A program made the translations under genes and the position numbers. Positions 51,185 through 60,262 of a stretch of DNA of 64,000 nt are shown piece by piece. Source of the stretch: Streptomyces sp. NBC_01478 (GTDB taxonomy: Bacteria > Actinomycetota > Actinomycetes > Streptomycetales > Streptomycetaceae); assembly GCF_036227225.1 (NCBI RefSeq), contig NZ_CP109444.1:10707501-10771500 (forward strand), given 5' to 3'. The first letter of the stretch is position 1. Every line of letters starts with the position of its first letter. The notes below the pieces were generated by a model. The model worked only from the letters and a program-made list of their open reading frames with translations, did not search any database and was not told the origin of the DNA.

Positions 51185-51198
51185 GTAATGACGATTAC
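51185..51198 (-). promoter_or_regulatory. Palindrome touching the start codon of the 50633-51184 gene
   Basis: GTAAT (51185-51189) and ATTAC (51194-51198) are perfect 5-bp arms, directly upstream of the ATG. Could be a self-regulation site for the RHH-like protein. Confidence 0.4.
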
Positions 51199-51493
51199 TC
51201 GAGAGCAGGACGAACGCAAGAGGCTGCGGTGGAGTGCGCCGAGAGCTGAAGTGGAATGTTTCGGGACTGTTTCAGGACGATCCGCGAGCAGGGGTAAACC
51301 GGCCATCCGGCCCGATCCGGCGATCAAGAACCCCGTGGTTGCGGGGTTCGCACGTTCGAATTCTGTGACTTCGCGCCACTGATTCAACACGCAAGGTTAC
51401 TGAAACCTGTGGGTGGGATGTGAGTTTCGGCGGCGGACTCGGCAGAGTGGCGCCCGCCGGTCCGGCACCGACCGAGCGGGACCGGCACCGTCT

Positions 51494-51531
51494 CGAACCG
51501 ATCCTTTCTCGATCGGTTCGTGATCGGTTCG
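51494..51531 (+). repeat. Three copies of GATCGGTTCG before the SSI gene
   Basis: CGAACCGATC at 51494-51503 is inverted relative to GATCGGTTCG at 51511-51520 and 51522-51531. The first two form a perfect 10-bp inverted repeat. Placed 24-60 bases before the start, so a regulatory role is likely. Confidence 0.65.
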
Positions 51532-51554
51532 TATCGAGCGGAAGGATGCACACA

Positions 51555-51992
51555 ATGCGGAACACCGCGCGCTGGGCAGCGACCCTGGGTCTGACGGCCA
51601 CCGCCGTCTGCGGACCCCTGACCGGGTCGGCCCTCGCGGCCCACGGAGCCGGCCCGTCCGCGCTCTACGCCCCGTCGGCCCTGGTGCTGACCATGGGCCA
51701 CGGCGACGACGCCGCCCTCGCCACACCGGAACGCGCGGTGACCCTCACTTGCGCGCCCACCTCCTCCGGCACCCACCCGGCCGCCGCCGAGGCCTGCGCC
51801 GAACTGCGCGGTATCGGGGGCGACTTCGACGCCCTGACGGCCCGGGACGACGTGCTCTGCAACAAGCTCTACCGCCCCGTCGTCGTCACGGTCGACGGTG
51901 TGTGGCAGGGCAAGCGCGTCTCCTACGAGCGCGTCTTCTCCAACGAGTGCGTGAAGGACTCCTACGGATACGGAGGCGTCTTCACGTTCTGA
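51555..51992 (+). CDS. Streptomyces subtilisin inhibitor (SSI) family protease inhibitor
   Basis: 145 residues, the usual precursor length. A signal peptide (to about residue 29) precedes the SSI domain with four Cys (66, 81, 102, 132) and the hallmark [22 protein letters not shown]. The reactive-site loop reads CNKLYRP, so P1 is Lys104, which predicts strong inhibition of trypsin-like proteases; SSI itself has Met here. GGAAGGA lies 8 bases before ATG 51555. It is secreted, and likely controls extracellular proteases around development. Confidence 0.94.
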   Translation: MRNTARWAATLGLTATAVCGPLTGSALAAHGAGPSALYAPSALVLTMGHGDDAALATPERAVTLTCAPTSSGTHPAAAEACAELRGIGGDFDALTARDDVLCNKLYRPVVVTVDGVWQGKRVSYERVFSNECVKDSYGYGGVFTF

Positions 51993-52130
51993 GAGACCGG
52001 GATCGCACGGTCTCCGTGAGCAGCAGGGAGGGTCCGTAGCTGGGGAGTGCGTGCCCCTGTCGCGGAGTACCGCGGTCCCGTACCAGGGGTCGGCCGGGCG
52101 GTGTGGGGCCGCCCGTGCCGGCCCCTGTTG

Positions 52131-52508
52131 TCATTGCGGCTTCTCGGCCTGCGAAGGCAGCGCCCGGAGCGGCGGAAAACGGCCGAGCAGCCCCGAGGCC
52201 CGCAACAGCCGGTCGATCCGCGGCCCGTCGGACACCACGCGCAAGCGCCCGCCGCGTTCCCTGGCCCGCCGCTCGGCCCGGCACAGGACGCGCAGCCCCG
52301 AGCAGTCGAGAAACTCGACGGCCCGCAGATCCACCAGGACGTCGGGCTCCGCGACCGCCGTCGCGGCATCCAGGTGTTCCACGACGAAGTCGGCCGTCGC
52401 CATGTCGATCTCCCCCGACACCTCGACCACGGTGAAGGGGCCGCTGGACCGTGTGCGGGCACAGGTGTTGGCGGCGGGCCTGTCGCGTTCGTCCGCTTCG
52501 GCTGTCAT
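52131..52508 (-). CDS. STAS-domain anti-anti-sigma factor
   Basis: 125 residues from ATG 52508 (160 from 52613). The STAS fold is seen in FTVVEVSGEIDMATADFVVEHL and the phospho-acceptor Ser in LDCSGLRVLCRAE. Such proteins release a sigma factor when dephosphorylated by SpoIIE-type phosphatases; one of that type is at 30138-32513, though many exist in the genus. GGTGGAG precedes the chosen start. Confidence 0.88.
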   Translation of the reverse strand: MTAEADERDRPAANTCARTRSSGPFTVVEVSGEIDMATADFVVEHLDAATAVAEPDVLVDLRAVEFLDCSGLRVLCRAERRARERGGRLRVVSDGPRIDRLLRASGLLGRFPPLRALPSQAEKPQ

Positions 52509-52693
52509 GGCCGCTCCACCTCGGCATGGGGCGCGTTGGATCTCGGTAGCTACCCCGTTGAGGTCCCGGGCATCCCTGAACTCGCCGCCCGCAAGATCTA
52601 GTTCACTCGACATGGTGAATTCCGGTCCGAAAGGTTGACTTTCTGTCAGTAGGCGCTCGCGATAGGGCGACTGTGCTCAGGGCGAGCAGTGAA

Positions 52694-52729
52694 GAGGGGC
52701 CGCCGTCTCCCTGCGGACGGCGGCCCCTC
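52694..52729 (-). terminator. Strong intrinsic hairpin after the MFS gene
   Basis: A perfect 14-bp stem (GAGGGGCCGCCGTC / GACGGCGGCCCCTC) with an 8-base loop lies 26 bases past the MFS stop on its strand. Confidence 0.8.
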
Positions 52730-52755
52730 GGTCTGTGCGGCTCAGGCTCGGCCGG

Positions 52756-54258
52756 TCACATGTGGACGACCGGGGCGGCGTCCGCGTCCTGCTGCGGGAC
52801 CCCGCGACGGTAGAGCACCAGCGCGATCAGCGTGCCCGCGGCGAAGAAGCCCGCCGACCACCAGAACGCGGTGGTGTAGCTCTCGATCGTCGCCTGCGCC
52901 TGGACCAGCTTGCTGCTCGCGTCCTTCCCGGCCAGGTAGTCCGTCGCGGCGCTCGCGGCCAGCGTGTTCAGCAGCGCCGTACCGATCGAACCGCCCACCT
53001 GCTGCATGGCGTTGACCGTCGCGGAGGCGACACCCGCGTCCTCGGCGGCCACACCGCCCGTGGCGAGCTGCATCGCCGGCGGCATCACCATGCCGAGGCC
53101 CGCGCCGATCACGATCAACTGCGGCAGGACGTGCGTCGCGTACGACGAGCCGACCCCGATGCCGGTCAGCCAGGCCATGCCGACCATGGCGATGGCGAAG
53201 CCCAGCGGGATGACGACCTTCGGGCCGAGGCGCGGCACGAGCATCGTGGTGCCGATCTGCGCCATGACCATCAGGGCGCCGATCATCGGCAGGAACGCGA
53301 CACCGGTCTTGGTGGGGCTGAACCCGAGGTTCAACTGGAGGTAGTAGGTGAGGAAGAGGAAGACGCCGAACATGCCCGCACCGGTGATCAGCACGGCGAG
53401 GAACGAGGCTCCCCGGTTGCGGTCGAGCAGGATGCGCAGCGGCAGCAGCGGGTGTGCGGCGCGGTTCTGCCACCAGACGAAGGCCGTCAGCAGCAGGGCG
53501 CCGGCGATCAGGAAGCCCCAGGTCTGCGGCGAACTCCAGTCGTGCGTCTCGGCGTTGGAGAAACCGTAGACGAGGGAGAACAGACCACCGGCGACCAGCA
53601 CCGTGCCCGGCACGTCCAGCTTGGAGCCGGCGGCGTCACGGTGGTTGGAGAGCAGGACCCAGCCGCCCGCGAAGGCGACGAACGCGATGGCGACGTTCAC
53701 ATAGAGCGTCCAGCGCCAGTCGAAGGCGTCGGTCAGTACCCCGCCGAGCAGCAGACCCACCGCACCACCGGCGCCGGCGATGGCGCCGTAGACGCTGAAC
53801 GCCCTGGCGCGCTCACGGGCGTCGGTGAAGGTCGTGTTGAGCAGCGAGAGCGCGGCCGGCGCGAGCAGCGCGCCCGCGACACCCTGGAGGGCGCGTGCGG
53901 TGACCAGCATCCCGAAGCTGTTGGCGGCACCGCCGAGGGCGGAGGCGCCGGCGAATCCGACGACGCCGACGAGGAAGGCGGTCTTGCGGCCGAACAGGTC
54001 GGCGATCCGGCCGCCGAGCAGCAGCAGGGAGGCGAACGCCAGCGCGTACGCGGTGACGATCCACTGCCGGTTGCCGTCCGAGAAGCCGAGGTCCTTCTGG
54101 GCCGACGGCAGGGCGATGTTCACGATGGTGGCGTCGAGGACCACCATCAACTGCGCGACGGCGACGATCGCGAGGATCCACCACCGCTTCGAGGAGGCCG
54201 TGGACTGCGCCTCCGTGACACCCGGCTGGGTGTCTTCGGTCAGAGTCTTCTGGGACAT
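52756..54258 (-). CDS. MFS drug-efflux transporter, DHA2 type
   Basis: 500 residues and 14 hydrophobic segments. Motifs: VVLDATIVNIALPSAQKDLG in helix 1, GGRIADLFGRKTAFL (motif A) and GLLLGGVLTD (motif C). It should export a hydrophobic compound by proton antiport. TGGAG precedes the ATG at 54258. It is divergent from an alpha/beta hydrolase across a region with two palindromes that the TetR at 55218 could bind. Confidence 0.93.
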   Translation of the reverse strand: MSQKTLTEDTQPGVTEAQSTASSKRWWILAIVAVAQLMVVLDATIVNIALPSAQKDLGFSDGNRQWIVTAYALAFASLLLLGGRIADLFGRKTAFLVGVVGFAGASALGGAANSFGMLVTARALQGVAGALLAPAALSLLNTTFTDARERARAFSVYGAIAGAGGAVGLLLGGVLTDAFDWRWTLYVNVAIAFVAFAGGWVLLSNHRDAAGSKLDVPGTVLVAGGLFSLVYGFSNAETHDWSSPQTWGFLIAGALLLTAFVWWQNRAAHPLLPLRILLDRNRGASFLAVLITGAGMFGVFLFLTYYLQLNLGFSPTKTGVAFLPMIGALMVMAQIGTTMLVPRLGPKVVIPLGFAIAMVGMAWLTGIGVGSSYATHVLPQLIVIGAGLGMVMPPAMQLATGGVAAEDAGVASATVNAMQQVGGSIGTALLNTLAASAATDYLAGKDASSKLVQAQATIESYTTAFWWSAGFFAAGTLIALVLYRRGVPQQDADAAPVVHM

Positions 54259-54304
54259 CGGGAACCACTCCAGGGAAGTCGTTCAGGGTTTACCAAAACG
54301 TAAA

Positions 54305-54365
54305 CGAAACGGTTTCGTACACATCGAGACTAGAACACTTTCAGCGAAACGGCAACGTTTCGCTG
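54305..54365. promoter_or_regulatory. Two palindromes between MFS and hydrolase genes
   Basis: CGAAACGGTTTCG (54305-54317) has 6-bp arms around one base. CAGCGAAACG (54342-54351) and CGTTTCGCTG (54356-54365) are perfect 10-bp arms around GCAA. Both share the half-site CGAAAC. They cover the shared divergent promoter region. Confidence 0.75.
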
Positions 54366-54381
54366 AGGGCGGGGAGCAGGC

Positions 54382-55224
54382 ATGCGCAGTGGCGTGTTCG
54401 AGGTCGGCGGGGCCGGGCTGTACTACGAGGTACGCGGCACCGGCCCGGCGCTGTTGATGATCGGCGGGGCCGGGGGAGACGCCGGCTACTGCACCGGCAT
54501 CGCCGAGATCCTTTCCGACGCCTTCATGGTGATCTCGTACGACCGACGCGGCAATTCGCGCAGTTCCGGCAGGTCACACGCGCCGATGAGCCTCGCCGTA
54601 CAGGCGGCCGACGCCCGCGCGCTCATCGCCGGCCTCGCCGGCGGGCGGGCGCTGGTGTTCGGAAACAGCGGGGGCGCGATCATCGGCCTCACGCGGGCCG
54701 CGCTGCATCCGGAGGCGATGGCGGGCCTCGTCGCCCATGAACCGCCCGCCGTGAACGTCCTGCCCGACGGCGACCCCGGGCGCGGCTTCTTCGCCGAACT
54801 GGCCGCACTGTACGAGCAGGGCGGGGCGCCCGCGGCCGGCCGCCGGTTCGCGGAGACGACACGCGGCGAGGGGACGTACCGCTGGCCCGCCGACCTCTGG
54901 AAGCGGTTCCTCGGGAACCAGGACCACCTCTTCGGCGCGGAGTGGCCCGGCTTCGCCGGCTTCCGGCCCGACGAGACCGCGCTCAAGTCGGCCCCGTTTC
55001 CTGTGGTGTTGGGGGCGGGCGCGGAGGACCGCGGTACGTACTACGCCCGGCCGTCGGTCGGGATCGCGCGGCGGATCGGCGCGCCGTGGGTCGAATTCCC
55101 GGGCATCCACATGGAGTTCCTGCGCAACCCCGGCCAATTCGCTGCTGCGGTACGGGCGTTGGCGACCCGGATGTACAGCCGCGACGGCGACATCCCTGAC
55201 CTGTGGGAGGGGTCGGCTCAGTGA
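54382..55224 (+). CDS. Alpha/beta hydrolase
   Basis: 280 residues. The oxyanion region GGAGGDAGYCTGIAEIL, the DRRGNSRSSG loop and the nucleophile elbow FGNSGGAIIG (Ser) are present; the late His is in FPGIHMEFLRNP. GGGGAG precedes the ATG. It is divergent from the MFS exporter and overlaps the convergent TetR gene by 7 bases, so the three form one regulatory module. Confidence 0.9.
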   Translation: MRSGVFEVGGAGLYYEVRGTGPALLMIGGAGGDAGYCTGIAEILSDAFMVISYDRRGNSRSSGRSHAPMSLAVQAADARALIAGLAGGRALVFGNSGGAIIGLTRAALHPEAMAGLVAHEPPAVNVLPDGDPGRGFFAELAALYEQGGAPAAGRRFAETTRGEGTYRWPADLWKRFLGNQDHLFGAEWPGFAGFRPDETALKSAPFPVVLGAGAEDRGTYYARPSVGIARRIGAPWVEFPGIHMEFLRNPGQFAAAVRALATRMYSRDGDIPDLWEGSAQ

Positions 55225-55907
55225 GAGCCGAGCAGCTCCGTGACCAACACCCGCCGCAGCCAGGCCCGATAGGCGTCCCGCGTCCAACCCCGGTGCCTGC
55301 GCAGGAGTTGATGGGTGTGCGGTGACGCCAGGGCGTAGAGCGTGTCGGCGGCGGTGCGCGCGTCGAGGCCCGGGCGGAGGGCTCCGCGCTCCTGAAGTGC
55401 CGTGGTCAGGGCCAGATGCACGCCGTACGTCGCCTCGGCGCCGGCGTCGGCGGACGCCCGCATGTCCGGGTCGGCGCCGGCCGCCTCGACGGTCACCATG
55501 ATCAAGTCACCTGCGCGTTCCAGCAGTTCGGTGATCTGGTCGACGGTACGGCCGATCGCGCGCTCGGGGTCGGTCTCGTCCCGGATCGCCAGGGTCTCGG
55601 GGCGCTCCGGGACGGCGACCGGTTCCTCGTCACCGGCGATCGCGACGCCCAGGGTGTGCCCGAACAGCGCGGCCTTGGTGGGGAACGCGTCGTACAGCGT
55701 GCGCTCGCCGACACCGGCCAGCGCCGCGACCTCCTTCATCCGGGTGCCGGTGTACCCCTTCTCGGTGAACAGCCGCGCGGCCGCCTCGCGGATGCGGGCG
55801 CGGGTCGCCTCCGCCGCCTCGGCGCGCTTGGCCGAGCGGTAGGGCCGCGTCCGGTGGCTCTTCCGGTCGCTCGTCCGGTTGCTCTTCTGGTTGACGGGGT
55901 CGGGCAT
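55218..55907 (-). CDS. TetR-family transcriptional regulator
   Basis: 229 residues. An extra Arg/Lys-rich N-terminus (with the repeated SNRTSDRKSHRT) precedes the helix-turn-helix (LFTEKGYTGTRMKEVAALAGVGERTLYDAFPTKAALF). The ligand domain is typical. No good ribosome site precedes ATG 55907, so the start is uncertain. Its likely sites are the palindromes at 54305-54365. Confidence 0.88.
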   Translation of the reverse strand: MPDPVNQKSNRTSDRKSHRTRPYRSAKRAEAAEATRARIREAAARLFTEKGYTGTRMKEVAALAGVGERTLYDAFPTKAALFGHTLGVAIAGDEEPVAVPERPETLAIRDETDPERAIGRTVDQITELLERAGDLIMVTVEAAGADPDMRASADAGAEATYGVHLALTTALQERGALRPGLDARTAADTLYALASPHTHQLLRRHRGWTRDAYRAWLRRVLVTELLGSH

Positions 55908-55983
55908 GGGGAGGAGTCTAGAAGGAAATCGGCGCAGTGGTACTGCGGTGAAATGAGTCAGGGCGATGAGGAGTGTGGGTGCC

Positions 55984-56421
55984 ATGCCGGAGCTCGCCGG
56001 AATCCACCACGTGAAGATGCCCGTCACCGACCTCGACCGCTCGCGCGACTGGTACGGCCGCGTCCTCGGCTTCAAGGCCACCCATGAGTTCCCGGACGCG
56101 GACGGCGTCGTGCGCGGGGTGGCGGGGGAGGTCCCGGGACTCGGTGACTCGATGCTCTGCCTGCGCGTCAACTCCGAGGCGGCGCAAGGCTGTCAGGGCT
56201 TCGACCCGGTCAGCTTCGCGGTCCCGGACCGTGCCGGCATCGAGGCCTGGGCCGCCCATCTCGACACCCTCGGCGTCCCGCACTCCCCGGTGATCGAGGC
56301 CTCGATCGGCTGGCTGCTGGTGTTCAACGACCCCGACGGCCTCGATCTGCACCTGTATAGCTGGGCGGCGCACGGGGTGGATCACGAGGGTGTCCCGGGG
56401 TACGGCCGCCCGGTTTCCTGA
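55984..56421 (+). CDS. VOC/glyoxalase-fold protein
   Basis: 145 residues. The first half reads IHHVKMPVTDLDRSRDWYGRVLGFKATHEF and the second VSFAVPDRAGIEAWAAHLDTLGVPHSP then VFNDPDGLDLHLYSW, with His and Glu-position residues for a metal. ATG 55984 follows GAGGAG by 10 bases; ATG 55966 is possible. A lone small enzyme or binding protein of unknown substrate. Confidence 0.86.
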   Translation: MPELAGIHHVKMPVTDLDRSRDWYGRVLGFKATHEFPDADGVVRGVAGEVPGLGDSMLCLRVNSEAAQGCQGFDPVSFAVPDRAGIEAWAAHLDTLGVPHSPVIEASIGWLLVFNDPDGLDLHLYSWAAHGVDHEGVPGYGRPVS

Positions 56422-56507
56422 GCGGGGTGCGGTGCCCGCGCCGGTCTCCTGGGCGTAGCGCGGCGCATGCCTTGACCGGCATATAACCGCAGTGGCATAT
56501 TGGAGTC

Positions 56508-56849
56508 ATGTCCGACGCCTCGCTGTGGACCGCCCTCGCCGATCCCCACCGGCGGGCCATCGTCGCCCTTTTGCTGGAGCGGCCCCGGCCCGTCGGCGAG
56601 ATAGCGGAGGCCTGCGGCCTGAGCCAGCCGAGCACGTCGAAGCACCTGCGGGTGCTGCGGGACGCGGGCCTGGTCCGCGTACGGCAGGACGCGCAACGCC
56701 GCGTCTACGCCCTCGACCCGGCCCCGATCGCCGATCTCGACGCCTGGCTCGCCCCCTACCGCGAGCTGTGGAACCGCAGCCTGGACACGCTGGGGCAGCG
56801 CCTCGACGAGACGTCGGACGACATCAAGGAACCCACCGCGAAGGACTGA
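56508..56849 (+). CDS. ArsR-family regulator
   Basis: 113 residues. The winged helix reads LADPHRRAIVALLLERPRPVGEIAEACGLSQPSTSKHLRVLRDAGLVRVRQD. No metal-binding Cys pair is seen. Such regulators are often coupled to an SRPBCC protein, which follows here after 6 bases. It likely represses its own operon; the ligand is unknown. Confidence 0.92.
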   Translation: MSDASLWTALADPHRRAIVALLLERPRPVGEIAEACGLSQPSTSKHLRVLRDAGLVRVRQDAQRRVYALDPAPIADLDAWLAPYRELWNRSLDTLGQRLDETSDDIKEPTAKD

Positions 56850-56855
56850 TCCGCC

Positions 56856-57383
56856 ATGTCCGTCGACCTCACCGGCACGTATCTGACCCTGGACGACGGC
56901 CGCCCCGCCGTCCGGTTCAGCCGCACCTACGACCAACCCCTCGCCCGCGTCTGGCAGTTCGTGACCGACCCCGACGAACTCGCCCGCTGGTTCCCCTCAC
57001 GCGCCGAGTTCGACCTGCGCCCCGGCGGAGAGGTCACCTTCAGCGGCGACCCGAACATGCCGGAGTCGACCGGTCGCGTCATCGCCGTCGACGCACCTCG
57101 CCACCTGTCCTTCGAATGGGGCGGCGACGAGCTGCACTTCGACCTGGAGGAGGTCGAGGACAAGCGCACCCGCTTCACCCTCACCAACGTCCTGAGCGCC
57201 GAGGACACCGCGTCCCGCAACGGCGCCGGCTGGGAGGTCTGCCTCGGCGCCCTGGACGCGAAAGTCCGTGGCGAGCGCGTCGAGGGGCCGCATTCCGGTG
57301 CCGGCGCGCCCTGGAAGGCGTTCTACGACGGGTACTTGGCGGCCGGGATCCCCTCGGGTGCGCCCGTGCCGGGCCTGGACTGA
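56856..57383 (+). CDS. SRPBCC (AHSA1-like) protein
   Basis: 175 residues. The START-like fold is visible: FSRTYDQPLARVWQFVTDPDELARWFP, then GGEVTFSGDP, HLSFEWGGDELHFDLEEVEDKRTRFTLTNVLS and GWEVCLGALD. It binds a hydrophobic ligand or acts as a cofactor protein. In an operon with the ArsR regulator. No known substrate. Confidence 0.9.
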   Translation: MSVDLTGTYLTLDDGRPAVRFSRTYDQPLARVWQFVTDPDELARWFPSRAEFDLRPGGEVTFSGDPNMPESTGRVIAVDAPRHLSFEWGGDELHFDLEEVEDKRTRFTLTNVLSAEDTASRNGAGWEVCLGALDAKVRGERVEGPHSGAGAPWKAFYDGYLAAGIPSGAPVPGLD

Positions 57384-57444
57384 CGGCTCGCGGGCCCGGA
57401 CCCACCGGTCACGTCGACTGAGCCATCACACCGGCACCGACCCG

Positions 57445-60261
57445 TCACGCCATCTGCCGCCGCACCAACTCGTGCAACCGCCCGCCCGTGTCCGCCAACA
57501 GCGCGGCGGGCGGCCCCTGTTGAGCGACCTTGCCGTCCTCCATGACGACCACACGGTCCGCGTCCAGCACCGTCGACAGACGGTGCGCGATGACGATGCG
57601 GGTGGCGTTGAGGGCCTTGGTGCTCTCGATCACCGTGCGCTGGGTCTCGTTGTCCAGGGCGCTGGTCGCCTCGTCGAAGAACAGGATGCGCGGCCGGCGG
57701 ATCAACGCCTGGGCGATCATGAGGCGTTGACGCTGGCCGCCCGACACCGCGCCGCTGCCGGAGACGATCGTGTGCAGGCCCATCGGCATCCGCTTGATGT
57801 CCTCGGCGAGCCCCGCCATCTCGGCCGCCGCCATCGCCTCCTCCGGCGTGAACGGCTCGGTGCCGCAGATGACGTCCAGGACGGAACCGGTGAACGGCTG
57901 CGCGTGCTGGAGCACCACCCCGCACTGCCGCCGCACCGCCGACTGGTCGAGGGCGCCGAGGTCCTGGCCGTCGTAGAGGACGCTGCCGGAGACCGGTCTG
58001 TCGAAGCCGATGAGGAGGCGCAGCAGGGTGGACTTGCCGCAGCCGCTGGGGCCGACGATCGCCACGAACTCGCCCGCGCGCACCTCGATCGACACGTCGT
58101 CGAGGACGAGGGGGCCGTCGTCGGCGTACCGGAAGGAGACCCGGCGGGCCTCGATCGCGCCGGACAGCCGGCCGGGGCGGGTGCTCGCGGTGCGGACCTC
58201 GGGGGCCGCGTCCAGGACCGGTCTGATCTCCTCGAACAGCGGCAGGGCGGAGACCGTCGAGACGAAGGCGCCGGTCAGGCTGGTGACGGAGGTCAGCAGC
58301 ATCGTCACCGAGGTGTTGAAGCTGAGGAATGAGGCGGCGGACATCGAGCCGCGTGCCGGGCCCGCCAGGAGCATGAACATCAGCAGGGTGCAGACCGGCA
58401 GATACACCGCGCCCATCACCGTGGTGAGGTTCTTGATCCGGCCGACCTTCTGCTGGAGTTCGCGGCTGCGCGCGAACTCGGACGCCCAGGCCGCGTAGGC
58501 GTAGTTCTCGGCCGCGGCCACCCGCAACTTCGGCAGCCCGCGCAGAGTCTGGAACGCCTGGTTGTTCAGCTTGTTGCCGAGGACGACCAGCTTGCGCTGC
58601 CAGCGCACCTGCCACAGGCCCAGGCTCAGGAACACGGCCGCGATCACGACGAGCATGCCGATCGCCGCGAGCGCCATCGAGGGGCTGTACCAGAACAGCA
58701 GTCCCAGGTTCATGACGCCGACGGTCACCGACTGGGCGACCACCGGCCCAACTCCCGCCAGCAGACGGCGGATCGAGCTGATGCCCATCGCCGCGCTCGC
58801 CAGTTCGCCCGTGGAGCGTTCGGTGAAGAACTTCGTCGGCAGCCTCAACAGCCGGTCCCAGACGGCGGGTTGGAGCGTGGCCTCGATCCGGCCCTCCAGG
58901 CGGAGGATGGTGAGGTTCTCCAGCAGCATGAAGGCCGCCGCGACCACGCTGGTGATCATCACGGCCAGGCAGACCTGCGCGATCAGGTTCGTCTGGGCCT
59001 TCGGGACGAACTCGCCGAGCACCTTGCCCGTCGCGATCGGCACCAGCGCCCCGATCGCGACCGTCACCAGCCCGCTGATCAGCAGGTTCGTCAGGTCGCT
59101 GCCGGTCCCCTGCATGGAGAACCGCAGCAGCCCGAACGGACTGAGCCGTCGCTCGGGCAGCGGACGGTAGAACATCACCGCACGCGGCTCGAACTCCTCC
59201 GCGTTCGCCTTCTCGATCGGTGTCTCGCGGCCGGTGGCCGGATGGACGGCGACATAGCCGCCGCGCCGCCACAGCAGTGCGACGGGCGCCCCGGACAGCG
59301 CCCGATGGCCCACCAGCGGGCCGACGTTGTCACGCCACCAGCGTCCGTCGAGCCGTACGGCACGCACCCGGACGCGTGAGGCGAGGGCGATCCGCTCGAC
59401 CGGGTCGAGACGGTCGCTCTCGGAGCCGCTCTGCGCGGGCTCGGCGAGGGTGATGCCGGCCGCCTCGGCGACCACCTTGCAGGCCGCGTACGAGGCGTCG
59501 GCGTCGGCGGACGTCGCGCGCCGCGCCGAGGATTTGCCGATCGACGCCAGCAGCGTCCGGTCGGCCTGGGCACGCACGGCCTCACCGGCCTTGATACCGG
59601 CGGCGGTTCGCGTCTCGTGCGTCCGCTCCAGTTGCTCGATCCACTTGTCCAGCGTGGACAGCAGCCGGTACTGCTGGTCGACCATGCCCTGCCAGACACC
59701 GGGGTCCATCAGCAGATCGGCCGCCGCCTCCGCGCCGTACAGCGAGCCGTACTGCACGCTGCCCGGCGGCACCTGCATCCAGAAGACGTCGTCGTCGGTG
59801 AGCGCGGCGGCCCGTTCGGTGGCCATCGGTGCCTGGAAGAGGATGGACAGACCGCGGCCGACACCGAGGGCCAGGGCGTGTTCGAGCGGGCTCGAAGTCG
59901 GGGGCACGTACTGGGGGTTGCCGTACGCGTCGTACGACCACGTCTCGGTGTTCGCGGGCTGGTACAGCTCGCGCAGGCCGATGCGGTGCACCACGCAGTC
60001 CCGCAACGGGCGTGCCACCAGCGTGTGTTGGGGACCGGTGACCGGGCCGAGCAGCAGCGAGCCCGCCTCCAGCCGGCCGAGGTGGTGCCAGTGGCCCTGC
60101 TGTACGGCATCCACCGCGAACAGGTCGATGGCGCCCGACGCGACCAGCCACAGCACCTGCGGGCCTTCGAGGTCGAGGCGGTTGAACCCGGCGCAGTCGA
60201 TCGGCGTGCCCAGGGATCCCAGCGCGCCGAGGACCAGGTCGCCCTCGTGAACGGACGTCAT
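57445..60261 (-). CDS. NHLM-type ABC transporter ATP-binding/permease protein
   Basis: 938 residues. A long N-terminal part (about 1-390) has cyclic-nucleotide-like beta segments and a helical region; then six membrane helices and an ABC ATPase with Walker A GPSGCGKST, signature AVSGGQRQRL and Walker B ILFFDEATSALD. This long N-terminus is the form seen in NHLM bacteriocin export systems. ATG 60261 follows the stop of the peptidase/ABC gene by one base. It should work with that partner as a heterodimeric or two-part exporter of the small peptide. Confidence 0.92.
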   Translation of the reverse strand: MTSVHEGDLVLGALGSLGTPIDCAGFNRLDLEGPQVLWLVASGAIDLFAVDAVQQGHWHHLGRLEAGSLLLGPVTGPQHTLVARPLRDCVVHRIGLRELYQPANTETWSYDAYGNPQYVPPTSSPLEHALALGVGRGLSILFQAPMATERAAALTDDDVFWMQVPPGSVQYGSLYGAEAAADLLMDPGVWQGMVDQQYRLLSTLDKWIEQLERTHETRTAAGIKAGEAVRAQADRTLLASIGKSSARRATSADADASYAACKVVAEAAGITLAEPAQSGSESDRLDPVERIALASRVRVRAVRLDGRWWRDNVGPLVGHRALSGAPVALLWRRGGYVAVHPATGRETPIEKANAEEFEPRAVMFYRPLPERRLSPFGLLRFSMQGTGSDLTNLLISGLVTVAIGALVPIATGKVLGEFVPKAQTNLIAQVCLAVMITSVVAAAFMLLENLTILRLEGRIEATLQPAVWDRLLRLPTKFFTERSTGELASAAMGISSIRRLLAGVGPVVAQSVTVGVMNLGLLFWYSPSMALAAIGMLVVIAAVFLSLGLWQVRWQRKLVVLGNKLNNQAFQTLRGLPKLRVAAAENYAYAAWASEFARSRELQQKVGRIKNLTTVMGAVYLPVCTLLMFMLLAGPARGSMSAASFLSFNTSVTMLLTSVTSLTGAFVSTVSALPLFEEIRPVLDAAPEVRTASTRPGRLSGAIEARRVSFRYADDGPLVLDDVSIEVRAGEFVAIVGPSGCGKSTLLRLLIGFDRPVSGSVLYDGQDLGALDQSAVRRQCGVVLQHAQPFTGSVLDVICGTEPFTPEEAMAAAEMAGLAEDIKRMPMGLHTIVSGSGAVSGGQRQRLMIAQALIRRPRILFFDEATSALDNETQRTVIESTKALNATRIVIAHRLSTVLDADRVVVMEDGKVAQQGPPAALLADTGGRLHELVRRQMA

Positions 60262-60262
60262 C

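Larger units (their letters stand above)
51185..51554. other. 370-bp gap between divergent genes
   Basis: Holds a hairpin AACCCCG (51329-51335) / CGGGGTT (51342-51348), and the GATCGGTTCG repeats at 51494-51531 just before the SSI gene. The piece after the hairpin (51349-51382) has a GTTCGAA core like a tRNA T-loop, but no tRNA folds. No gene seen. Confidence 0.5.

Noticed and set aside
51300..51385. A tRNA-like fragment (hairpin plus GTTCGAA core) that could be an integration scar
   Set aside because: The T-stem does not pair and no acceptor stem is found; better explained by a simple hairpin and chance.
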